Assembly: GCA_002305265.1 (NCBI GenBank)
Contig: DBQP01000021.1
Coordinates: 1-22,348 of the forward strand
Length of the DNA stretch: 22,348 bases
Direction of reading: 5' to 3'
Source of the DNA: Prevotellaceae bacterium UBA1391
GTDB lineage: Bacteria > Bacteroidota > Bacteroidia > Bacteroidales > Bacteroidaceae
The first letter of the stretch is position 1, and each line of letters starts with the position of its first letter. This document shows positions 15,637-22,266 of this stretch, piece after piece. Position numbers and translations under genes: made by a program. The notes beneath the pieces were generated by a model. That model ran no database searches and had not been told where the DNA came from. It saw only the letters and a program-made list of their open reading frames with translations.

Positions 15637-17454
15637 ATGACTGCTTCAGGACATGAGCCGCTACGCACGGCTCGGCGGATGGCGCGACTGCGCCAATGGA
15701 TGGAGGAGAAAGGCATTCAGGCCTTCATCACTCCCAGTACGGACCCGCACTCGGGCGAATACGTGCCTGAGCGCTGGAAGAGCCGTGAGTGGCTGTCCGG
15801 ATTCACGGGCAGCGCGGGCACGGCCGTCGTCACGCTGCACGAGGCGGCGCTTTGGACCGACAGCCGTTATTTCCTGCAGGCGGCCGCCCAACTGGACGGC
15901 AGCGGCATGGTGCTCATGAAAGACAAGGTGGAGGGCACGCCCGACATCGGCCGCTGGCTGGCCGAGCGCCTGCCGGAAGGACAGCGCGTCGGCGTCGACG
16001 AGTGGTGTTTCGCATCGGCCGAATTCACGGCGCTGGCAGCGCGATTGCGCGAAGGCGGCGTGACGCTGGTCGGAGTGGGCGACCCGTTCGACGAAATATG
16101 GCCGACGCGGCCGGGCATTCCCGGCGCCCCCGTGGAGATACACCCCATGGAGTATGCCGGCGAGCCGGCCGCATCGAAACTCGGCCGCATCCGCGGCACG
16201 CTGGCGGCGCGCGGCGCCGACGCGCTCATCATGCCGATGCTCGACGAGGTGGCCTGGACGCTCAACTTGAGAGGTGCTGACGTGAGGTACAATCCTGTGT
16301 TCGTGTCCTATCTCTACATCGGACAGAACAGCGCCGTCCTGTTCGTCGACGAGCGGAAACTTACCTCGGAGGTGCGGCACTATCTCGCGGATCAAGGCGT
16401 GGACGTGCAGCCCTACGGCGCCGTCGACGCCTATCTGCGGCAGTTGCCGGAGCGCATCCGTGTGGCCTTCCAGCCGGAGAAATGCAACCACGGCATCGAG
16501 TGCGCGCTGCGCAACGCCGTGCGCATGGATTGTCCGGTGTCGATGATGAAGATCATGAAGAACGAATCGGAAATCCGAGGCTACCGCTCCGCCATGCGCA
16601 AAGACGGCGTCGCAATGGTGCGATGGCTCAAGTGGCTGGAAGAGGCCGTGCCGCAGGGCGGACAGACAGAGCTCTCGCTCAGCCGGCGACTGGAGGAATT
16701 CCGCGCCGAGCAACCGAACTTCCGCGGTGTCAGCTTCGAGAGCATCATGGCCTATGGCGCCCACGGAGCCATCGTGCACTACGACCCGACGCCCGAGACC
16801 GACGTCGCCGTGGAGCCGCGCGGACTGCTGCTCATCGACAGCGGAGGGCAGTATCAGGAGGGTACGACCGACATCACGCGCACCATTCCGCTCGGACCGC
16901 TCACCGACCAGGAGCGCCGCGACTACACGCTTTGCCTGCGAGGCTTCATCAATCTGGGGCGCGCCGTCTTCCCACGCGGCACCTACGGCACGCAGCTCGA
17001 CGCCCTCGCCCGCGAGCCTATGTGGAAGTATGGCATCAACTATCTTCACGGCACAGGACACGGAGTCGGTTCCTACCTCAATGTGCATGAGGGCCCGCAC
17101 CAGTTCCGAATGAACTACATGCCGACGCCGCTGCTGCCCCGCATGACCATCACCAACGAGCCCGGCATCTATATCGAAGGTAGCCACGGCGTCCGACACG
17201 AGAACACCATGCTCGTCGTCGAGGTCACGCCGAAGGACTGCGACAGCAGCCAGGGCTGCACCTACGGGCCCTACTACGGTTTCGAGCACCTCACGCTCTG
17301 CCCGATTTCCACCGCCGCCATCGTGGTCGACATGCTGCAGAAAGAAGAGCGCGCTTGGTTCAACGCCTATCAGCAGCACGTCTACAACCAGTTGGCGCCG
17401 CACCTCGACGAGGCCCACCGCGCCTGGCTCCTGCAAGCCACGCGCGCCATCTGA
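15637..17454 (+). CDS. Aminopeptidase P family (Xaa-Pro aminopeptidase), three-domain long form
   Basis: The product has 605 residues from ATG 15637. It removes N-terminal residues before proline and needs two metal ions (Mn or Zn in the family), probably in the cytoplasm as no signal peptide is seen. Two creatinase-like N-terminal domains (~1-300) contain IQAFITPSTDPHSGEYVPERW (cited by ITPSTDPHSGEY) and REWLSGFTGSAGTAVVT. The pita-bread catalytic domain (~310-540) has all five metal ligands: Asp401 (LLIDSGGQY), Asp412 (GTTDITRT), His475 (HGTGHGVG), Glu508 (TNEPGIY) and Glu522 (RHENTML). A C-terminal ~60-residue tail is typical of the long form. An upstream ATG at 15574 would add 21 unconserved residues and sit almost at the presumed transcription start, so I prefer 15637. 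The last codons and TGA form the first unit of tandem array B. Confidence 0.93.
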   Translation: MTASGHEPLRTARRMARLRQWMEEKGIQAFITPSTDPHSGEYVPERWKSREWLSGFTGSAGTAVVTLHEAALWTDSRYFLQAAAQLDGSGMVLMKDKVEGTPDIGRWLAERLPEGQRVGVDEWCFASAEFTALAARLREGGVTLVGVGDPFDEIWPTRPGIPGAPVEIHPMEYAGEPAASKLGRIRGTLAARGADALIMPMLDEVAWTLNLRGADVRYNPVFVSYLYIGQNSAVLFVDERKLTSEVRHYLADQGVDVQPYGAVDAYLRQLPERIRVAFQPEKCNHGIECALRNAVRMDCPVSMMKIMKNESEIRGYRSAMRKDGVAMVRWLKWLEEAVPQGGQTELSLSRRLEEFRAEQPNFRGVSFESIMAYGAHGAIVHYDPTPETDVAVEPRGLLLIDSGGQYQEGTTDITRTIPLGPLTDQERRDYTLCLRGFINLGRAVFPRGTYGTQLDALAREPMWKYGINYLHGTGHGVGSYLNVHEGPHQFRMNYMPTPLLPRMTITNEPGIYIEGSHGVRHENTMLVVEVTPKDCDSSQGCTYGPYYGFEHLTLCPISTAAIVVDMLQKEERAWFNAYQQHVYNQLAPHLDEAHRAWLLQATRAI

Positions 17455-17553
17455 GCTGGCCCCGCGCGTCATCTGAACTGGTTACGTGCGCCATCTGAGT
17501 AGGTCACCCGCGTCATCAGAACTGGTTACGTGCGCCATCTGAGCCCGCCATCA
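17444..17553. repeat. 22-bp tandem array B (five units), starting inside the aminopeptidase stop region
   Basis: Units start at 17444, 17466, 17488, 17510 and 17532, exactly 22 bp apart, each beginning GCGCCATCTGA or GCGTCATCTGA (one CAGA variant). Units 2 and 4 differ by one base; units 1, 3 and 5 resemble each other, so there is a 44-bp higher-order period. Unit 1 encodes the C-terminal Arg-Ala-Ile and stop of the aminopeptidase, whose C-terminus looks complete. The repeated sequence therefore seems to have been copied from the gene end. Confidence 0.88.
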
Positions 17554-17608
17554 GTCTTCGCTTCGCCCGCTCGATGCGTCCGAAGCGTGCGGCAATGACC
17601 GACGCGGT

Positions 17609-17761
17609 GAAAGAAGCACGTGCTTACGCCGTTTGAAATGTGCGATTGCGTCGATTAGAGCACGCCGTTGCGCAAGATGAAACGTGCGATTGCGCCGTGT
17701 AGAGCGCGTCGCTGCAACGTATGACACACGCAATTTCGTTGCGTAAAACACATCATTGAAA
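17609..17761. repeat. 22-bp tandem array C (about seven units) upstream of the gamma-carbonic-anhydrase-like gene
   Basis: Units start at 17609, 17631, 17653, 17675, 17697, 17719 and 17741. The best pair (17631 and 17675) shares ATGnGCGATTGCGnC-like cores (TGTGCGATTGCGTC and CGTGCGATTGCGCC), and 17653 and 17697 share TAGAGCnCG. This alternation gives a 44-bp higher-order period. The array ends 17 bp before the downstream ATG. With array B it fills almost the whole 323-bp gap between the two genes, where I see no gene, terminator or clear promoter. Confidence 0.8.
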
Positions 17762-17777
17762 AGATTTAGATAGAGAA

Positions 17778-18329
17778 ATGGCACTGATCAAATCAGTATG
17801 CGGAAAGTCCCCGAAGTGGGGCAAGAACTGTTATTTCAGCGAGAACGCCACCATCGTAGGCGAAGTGACCATGGGCGACCATTGCACCGTCTGGTTCAAC
17901 GCAGTGGTGCGCGGCGACGTTCATTACATCAAGATTGGCAACCGCGTCAACATCCAGGACGGAAGTTGCCTGCACACCCTCTACCAGAAGGCGGGCATCG
18001 ACATCGGCGACGACGTGACGATCGGCCACAACGTGACGCTGCACGGATGCACCGTGAAAGACTCCGCCCTGATTGGGATGGGGGCGACCGTGCTCGACAA
18101 TGCCGTCGTCGGAAAGGGCGCCATCATCGCTGCCGGATCACTGGTGCTGTCGAATACCATCGTTGGCGACGGCGAGCTGTGGGGCGGAGTGCCCGCCAAA
18201 TTCATCAAGCAGGTGGACGCGGAGCAAGCTGCCGAGCTCAATCAGGGCATCGCGGCGCACTACATGACCTATGCGGAGTGGTATCGAGACGAAAACGCCG
18301 CTGAGACCTTTCCTGCTCCGACATGCTGA
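17778..18329 (+). CDS. Gamma-carbonic-anhydrase-like left-handed beta-helix protein (YrdA/PaaY family)
   Basis: The product has 183 residues. Hexapeptide repeats ([IV]G-x4 turns) run from ~12 to ~140, including ATIVGEVTMGDHCTVWFNAVVRGD (cited by ATIVGEV and VVRGD), VNIQDGSCLHT and IGHNVTLHGCTV. Three histidines, His66, His84 and His89, are placed as the metal ligands of gamma-class carbonic anhydrases, where they sit at trimer interfaces. A C-terminal helix (~146-172, AEQAAELNQGIAAHYMTYAEWYR) is usual for the family. Members may hydrate CO2 or have other or no known activity; the E. coli homologue's role is unsettled, so enzyme activity is not claimed. It is cytoplasmic. The gene sits between repeat arrays C and D. 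Confidence 0.9.
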   Translation: MALIKSVCGKSPKWGKNCYFSENATIVGEVTMGDHCTVWFNAVVRGDVHYIKIGNRVNIQDGSCLHTLYQKAGIDIGDDVTIGHNVTLHGCTVKDSALIGMGATVLDNAVVGKGAIIAAGSLVLSNTIVGDGELWGGVPAKFIKQVDAEQAAELNQGIAAHYMTYAEWYRDENAAETFPAPTC

Positions 18330-18390
18330 TGCAACTCCATCAAAGAGAAGCTTGATGGCTGAACATGTGAGGTCTCCTCGCTGAAATGAT

Positions 18391-18588
18391 GCATCTTTCT
18401 CATTGTTAGCGTGTATTTCTATCGCTCTTTGAGAGCATATCTATCGTTTTTTGAGTGCATATCTATTGCTTTTTGAGTGCATATCTATTGCTTTTAGAGT
18501 GCATATCTATCGCTTTTAGAGTGCATATCTATCGTTGTGAGTGTGCATAGTGATCGCTTTTAGAGTGCATATCTATCGCTGAAAATTA
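18391..18588. repeat. 22-bp tandem array D (nine units) upstream of ribF
   Basis: Units start at 18391, 18413, 18435, 18457, 18479, 18501, 18523, 18545 and 18567, all exactly 22 bp apart. The core is GCATATCTATCGCTTTT followed by AGAGT or TGAGT. Units 18435 to 18523 are almost identical; the first (18391) and the copies near the ends are more diverged. It is AT-rich, unlike its surroundings. The last unit ends 15 bp before the ribF ATG, so the array occupies the likely promoter and leader of ribF. No standard TAnnTTTG box is visible in the gap; several units contain TTTG at 22-bp steps. Confidence 0.93.
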
Positions 18589-18603
18589 GAAGATTTATTG
18601 CTG

Positions 18604-19782
18604 ATGAAACACGAATCCATCGCAAATGAACAGGCGCTCTGCCCGCCGACGTCACACGCTGCGAACGCCGCGACAGGCCATTCGGAACAGTCGGACTGCG
18701 TCTCCACTGTTCGGAGAGGCGCCGTGGCTACGATCGGGTTCTTCGACGGAGTGCATCTGGGCCACCAATGGCTCATCCGACAGGTGAAGTCGATTGCGCA
18801 GGAGCGCAGCCTCGACGCGCTCATCGTTACTTTTTCGGAGCATCCGGTGCGCGTGCTGCACCCGGAATTGCCTGTCCGACTGCTCACGACCAGCGCTGAA
18901 AAAGAGGCGCTCCTGCTGAATCAGGGCGTCGACCGCGTCGTCATGCTGCCGTTCACGCGCCAGTTGACCGCGCTTTCAGCGCATGACTTCATGCGCGACG
19001 TGCTGCAGGCGCAGTACGACGTGCGCGTCCTCGTCATCGGCTACGACCATCGTTTCGGACACAATCGTGCGGAGGGTTTCGACGACTACGCAGCCTACGG
19101 ACGCGAATTGGGCATCGAGGTCGTGGCGGCTGAGGAACTTCCCGACTCTGCCGGCAAATGGTCGGGCGCCGCCGGTGGCGTTTTGAGCGCGGAAGGTGCG
19201 TCCGCAGCGCCCTCGGCAGGGCGTTCCGCACTTTCGGGCGTGTATCCCGACGCAGCCGCGGCGCTCCTCCTCCGTGCTGGCGGCGCAGCGGCAGAGCTTC
19301 CGGCCGCGCAACGCGGTTCGATTTCCTCGTCCTACATCCGCCAGTTGCTGACGCAGGGCGAGGTCTTCGTTGCCAATCACTGGCTGGGACATCCCTATCA
19401 GTTGAGCGGCCGTGTGGTGGAAGGACATCAGGTGGGGCGCGAGATCGGTTTTCCCACGGCGAACGTCCATCCCGACGACGCGCTCAAGCTCGTGCCGCAG
19501 CGCGGCGTCTATGCCGTGCGCGTCCTGCTGGCCGACGGTCGGCGCTATGCAGGCATGCTGAACATCGGGCATCGTCCGACGCTGCGCAACGGGCATGACG
19601 AGAGCATCGAAGTCTATCTGCTCGACTTCAGCGGCAACCTCTACGGCGAGCACCTGACGCTGCAGTTCTACTATTTCCTGCGGCCCGAGCGGCCCTTCGA
19701 GAGCGTGGAGGAACTGTCGCGCCAGCTCCGCAAGGACGAGGCGCGCGTGCGTAGGCTTCTCGCTGATTGTGACAGCGATTAA
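18604..19782 (+). CDS. ribF: Bifunctional riboflavin kinase/FMN adenylyltransferase RibF
   Basis: The product has 392 residues from ATG 18604, against ~310 in most bacteria. It makes FMN from riboflavin and then FAD. The N-terminal adenylyltransferase domain has IGFFDGVHLGHQ (HLGH at 51-54), TFSEHPVRVL, VIGYDHRFGHNR and SSSYIRQLL; the kinase domain has GRVVEGHQVGREIGFPTAN (cited by GFPTAN), GVYAVRV, GMLNIGHRPT and the end block LRKDEARVRRLL. Two oddities: an N-terminal extension of ~25 residues (Ala/Ser-rich) before the first strand, and a ~56-residue Ala/Gly/Leu-rich insertion at ~182-237 just before the SSSYIR motif. A TTG six bases upstream is also in frame but less likely. The frame stays intact through both. 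Confidence 0.93.
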   Translation: MKHESIANEQALCPPTSHAANAATGHSEQSDCVSTVRRGAVATIGFFDGVHLGHQWLIRQVKSIAQERSLDALIVTFSEHPVRVLHPELPVRLLTTSAEKEALLLNQGVDRVVMLPFTRQLTALSAHDFMRDVLQAQYDVRVLVIGYDHRFGHNRAEGFDDYAAYGRELGIEVVAAEELPDSAGKWSGAAGGVLSAEGASAAPSAGRSALSGVYPDAAAALLLRAGGAAAELPAAQRGSISSSYIRQLLTQGEVFVANHWLGHPYQLSGRVVEGHQVGREIGFPTANVHPDDALKLVPQRGVYAVRVLLADGRRYAGMLNIGHRPTLRNGHDESIEVYLLDFSGNLYGEHLTLQFYYFLRPERPFESVEELSRQLRKDEARVRRLLADCDSD

Positions 19783-19783
19783 G

Positions 19784-19815
19784 TTTGGCAGTCTCGAAAG
19801 AAAGGCGTACCTTTG
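19784..19815 (+). promoter_or_regulatory. Bacteroidota-type promoter for tyrS
   Basis: TTTG (19784-19787) and TACCTTTG (19808-19815) are spaced by 20 bp, a full match to the -33/-7 consensus. The -33 box begins two bases after the ribF stop, so tyrS has its own promoter. Transcription would start near 19822, giving a ~225-nt leader that contains tandem array E. Confidence 0.75.
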
Positions 19816-19871
19816 CAGCCGCAACTGCGCGCGCAGCGTCCGGCGTGGTCCAGGCGCACATCCACAGGTCT

Positions 19872-20023
19872 GCATGGCTTGACAAAAATACGGCATGGCC
19901 TCGCAAAAAACGCCTGCATAGCCTGCAAAAAAAGATCGGGATGGCCTGCAAAAACCCCTGCATAGCCTGAAAAAAGATCGGCATGGCTTGCTAAACAGCC
20001 CGCAGGGCTTCACTCCAAAGAAG
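19872..20023. repeat. 21-23-bp tandem array E (seven units) in the tyrS leader
   Basis: Units start at 19872, 19893, 19916, 19939, 19960, 19981 and 20002, with steps of 21 to 23 bp. The core is GCATGGCCTGCAAAAA with variants GCATAGCCTG and GCATGGCTTG. Units 3 and 5 both end in AGATCG and are 44 bp apart. In most units an A-run of five to seven bases recurs about every two helical turns, which should bend the DNA; in RNA it gives repeated unpaired A-stretches. It lies between the tyrS promoter and the ATG. Confidence 0.85.
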
Positions 20024-20045
20024 AATACAGACAAACAACAAGACG

Positions 20046-21341
20046 ATGAATTTCGTAGAAGAACTCAAATGGCGCGGCATGATCCATCAGATGATGCCGG
20101 GCACAGAAGAACTCCTTGAGAAAGAAGAGAACGTGGCGGCCTACCTCGGCATCGACCCCACGGCCGACTCACTGCATATCGGCCACCTCTGTGGCGTGAT
20201 GATGCTCCGCCACTATCAGCGCTGCGGCGGCAAACCGTTCGCTTTGGTCGGCGGCGCCACGGGCATGATTGGCGACCCCTCCGGCAAGAGCCAGGAGCGC
20301 AACCTGCTCGACGAGCAGACGCTGGCACACAACGTTGCCTGCATCAAGGCGCAGCTCTCGAAGTTCCTCGACTTCGAAAGCGACGTGCCCAACCGTGCCG
20401 AGCTCGTCAACAACTACGACTGGATGAAGGACTTCACCTTCCTCGACTTCGCGCGCGACATCGGCAAGCACATCACCGTCAACTACATGATGGCGAAGGA
20501 ATCCGTGCAGAAGCGTCTCAACGGCGAGGCGCGCGACGGCCTCAGCTTCACCGAGTTCACCTACCAGTTGCTCCAGGGCTACGACTTCTACTACCTCTCG
20601 CAGCACTACAACTGCCGTCTCCAGCTGGGCGGCGCCGACCAGTGGGGCAACATCACGACCGGCTCCGAGCTCATCCGCCGCATGGGCGGCAAGGAGTGCT
20701 TTGCGCTCACCTGCCCGCTCGTCACCAAGAGCGACGGCCGCAAGTTCGGCAAGACCGAGAGCGGAAACATCTGGCTCAACCCCAACTACACCTCGCCCTA
20801 CCAGTTCTATCAGTTCTGGCTCAACGTGCCCGACGAGGACGCGGAGCGCTACATCAAGATCTTCACCTCGCTCACGAAGGAAGAAATCGACGCCCTCATC
20901 GAGGCCCACCGCGCCGATCCCGGACAGCGCCAGTTGCAGAAGCGTCTGGCGGAGGAGGTCACCGTCATGGTGCACAGCCGCGAGGCCTACGAGGCTGCCG
21001 TCGAGGCTTCGGGCATTCTCTTCGGCAAGTCGACGCGCGAAAGCCTGCTCAAGCTCGACGAGCAGACGCTGCTCGACGTCTTCGATGGCGTTCCCCGCTT
21101 CGAGGTCAGCCGCTCGCTCCTCGACGAGGGCGTGAAGGCCATCGACCTGCTCACCGAGCACGCCGCCGTCTTCCCCTCGAAAGGCGAGATGCGCAAGCTC
21201 ACGCAGGGTGGCGGCGTCAGCATCAACAAGGAGAAGCTGGCCGACCCCAATGCCACGATCACTGCTGCCGACCTGCTCGACGGCAAGTACCTGCTCGCGC
21301 AGCAAGGAAAGAAAAAGTATTACCTCCTCATCGCGAAATAA
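20046..21341 (+). CDS. tyrS: Tyrosyl-tRNA synthetase
   Basis: The product has 431 residues, normal for the bacterial TyrRS group with a C-terminal S4 domain. It joins tyrosine to tRNA-Tyr. The class I catalytic domain has HIGH (44-47, LHIGHLCG), the tyrosine-binding segment YQLLQGYDFYYL, QLGGADQWGNI and the KMSKS-equivalent KFGKT at 233-237. A helical anticodon-binding region follows, and the S4-like C-terminal domain (~355-431) contains GEMRKLTQGGGVSINKEKL (cited by RKLTQGGGVSIN). The ATG at 20046 follows an A-rich stretch, as is common in Bacteroidota that do not rely on Shine-Dalgarno sites. It has its own promoter and terminator, so it is probably a single-gene unit. Confidence 0.97.
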   Translation: MNFVEELKWRGMIHQMMPGTEELLEKEENVAAYLGIDPTADSLHIGHLCGVMMLRHYQRCGGKPFALVGGATGMIGDPSGKSQERNLLDEQTLAHNVACIKAQLSKFLDFESDVPNRAELVNNYDWMKDFTFLDFARDIGKHITVNYMMAKESVQKRLNGEARDGLSFTEFTYQLLQGYDFYYLSQHYNCRLQLGGADQWGNITTGSELIRRMGGKECFALTCPLVTKSDGRKFGKTESGNIWLNPNYTSPYQFYQFWLNVPDEDAERYIKIFTSLTKEEIDALIEAHRADPGQRQLQKRLAEEVTVMVHSREAYEAAVEASGILFGKSTRESLLKLDEQTLLDVFDGVPRFEVSRSLLDEGVKAIDLLTEHAAVFPSKGEMRKLTQGGGVSINKEKLADPNATITAADLLDGKYLLAQQGKKKYYLLIAK

Positions 21342-21368
21342 GCCGGCAGTCCCTCTCTGCCAGGCATG

Positions 21369-21415
21369 ACGAGGAAGCGCGGCCGTGGGTTTTGCCCCTG
21401 GCCGCGCTTCCTCGT
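21369..21415 (+). terminator. Intrinsic terminator of tyrS
   Basis: A perfect 16-bp stem has arms ACGAGGAAGCGCGGCC (21369-21384) and GGCCGCGCTTCCTCGT (21400-21415), a 15-nt loop that can close a little further, and a T-run (TTTTCT) directly after. It begins 28 bp past the tyrS stop. This is the strongest terminator in the window. Confidence 0.88.
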
Positions 21416-21440
21416 TTTCTATTCCCGGATGTCCGCTCCT

Positions 21441-21575
21441 GCTTTTCCTCTTCTCGATTTCCGTATTCTTTTCCCCGATTTCCCTTTGACGTCCGCCCGC
21501 TCCTCGCTTTTCTTCTTTCCGAATCTCCAATGACGTCTGTCGGCTTCTCTCTTTCCTTCTCTCCGCTTGCTCGAC
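21441..21575. repeat. Pyrimidine-rich array F with 21/44-bp spacing
   Basis: GATTTCC recurs at 21456 and 21477 (21 bp). Then 21477-21520 and 21521-21564 form a direct 44-bp repeat at about 73 percent identity, with shared cores TGACGTC and CTTTnCTTCT. The 44-bp unit equals two 22-bp steps, and half-unit similarity is visible in the CTTTTCTTCTTTCC-like parts. The stretch is nearly all C and T on the plus strand. It fills the gap between the tyrS terminator and the next, opposing gene; the rest of the gap (21576-21678) shows nothing I can name. Confidence 0.6.
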
Positions 21576-21678
21576 GGCATCAATTCATCTTACCCGCGCG
21601 GACGGAATCCGTGCGGCAAATGCTCCGGCGGGTTGGCGTCTGTCTTCCCGTCGGCAGCCGTTCTTGCGTGTCCGCGGG

Positions 21679-22266
21679 CTACATGAAGATGTTGTCGCTC
21701 TGGCTGTGCAGCTCGGCAAACACCTTGTCCATTGCCTTTCCGCCGTCGAACGAGGCAGTGAAGGCGAGGTCGACGTCGAACGTGATGTGCGGGTAGTGCT
21801 GCTGTGCGTCACGCAGGGTGTGAAGCACGCGCACGTCGCCCGACAGGCCGCAGATGTCGATGTGCGTCACCCCGTGGCTCTCGACGATGTCGTCGAGCCG
21901 GCGGGTGGCCCCTTCGTTGCGGAAGAGCGATAGTTCCTCACGCGTGGGGTCGTCGCCTTTTCGCAGCACGATGGGTGTGCCATAGTCCTCGCACACCGCC
22001 TTCAGCAGGGGAGCGAAAATTGCCGCCCCACCACTGTGCTGCACGCAGTGCATGGGCCACGTCCCGCCCTGCGAGCGGAAGGAGCAGTGGTTGGCGGGGT
22101 GCCAGTCGGCCGTTATCACGCAGAGGCTGTAGTAGTCGCGTCGCACCCGCAGGAAGTCTGTCAGGGCCGTCATGGCGGCTACTGCACCCGGAACGGCGAG
22201 CTCCCCGCTGATGAAGTCGTTCTGCGGATTCACGATGAGCAGCAATCGGGTCGGAGTTGTTTTCAT
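21679..22266 (-). CDS. Isochorismatase/nicotinamidase-fold protein with lost catalytic residues
   Basis: The product has 195 residues, the usual size for a cysteine hydrolase of the nicotinamidase (PncA) type. Recognisable blocks are LLIVNPQNDF (8-18), the metal site ITADWHPANHCSF (Asp54, His56, His60) with WPMHCV (His73), the Lys block VLRKGDD (Lys103) and GLSGDVRVLHTLRDA. In active PncA the triad is Asp-Lys-Cys. Here the Asp of VDxQNDF is Asn13 and the Cys of the DxCV block is Arg146, while Lys103 and the four metal ligands remain. It is thus probably not a normal amidase; it may bind a metal or ligand, or catalyse something else. The reading frame is otherwise intact, so it is not an obvious pseudogene. 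It converges on tyrS. Confidence 0.85.
   Translation of the reverse strand: MKTTPTRLLLIVNPQNDFISGELAVPGAVAAMTALTDFLRVRRDYYSLCVITADWHPANHCSFRSQGGTWPMHCVQHSGGAAIFAPLLKAVCEDYGTPIVLRKGDDPTREELSLFRNEGATRRLDDIVESHGVTHIDICGLSGDVRVLHTLRDAQQHYPHITFDVDLAFTASFDGGKAMDKVFAELHSQSDNIFM

Noticed and set aside
18391..18588. CRISPR array
   Set aside because: Repeats follow each other directly with no spacers, the unit is only 22 bp, and no cas gene is present. The same holds for the other arrays.
21679..22266. Calling the nicotinamidase-like gene a pseudogene
   Set aside because: The frame is complete and the metal-binding residues are preserved; only two specific catalytic positions differ, which fits a pseudoenzyme better than decay.
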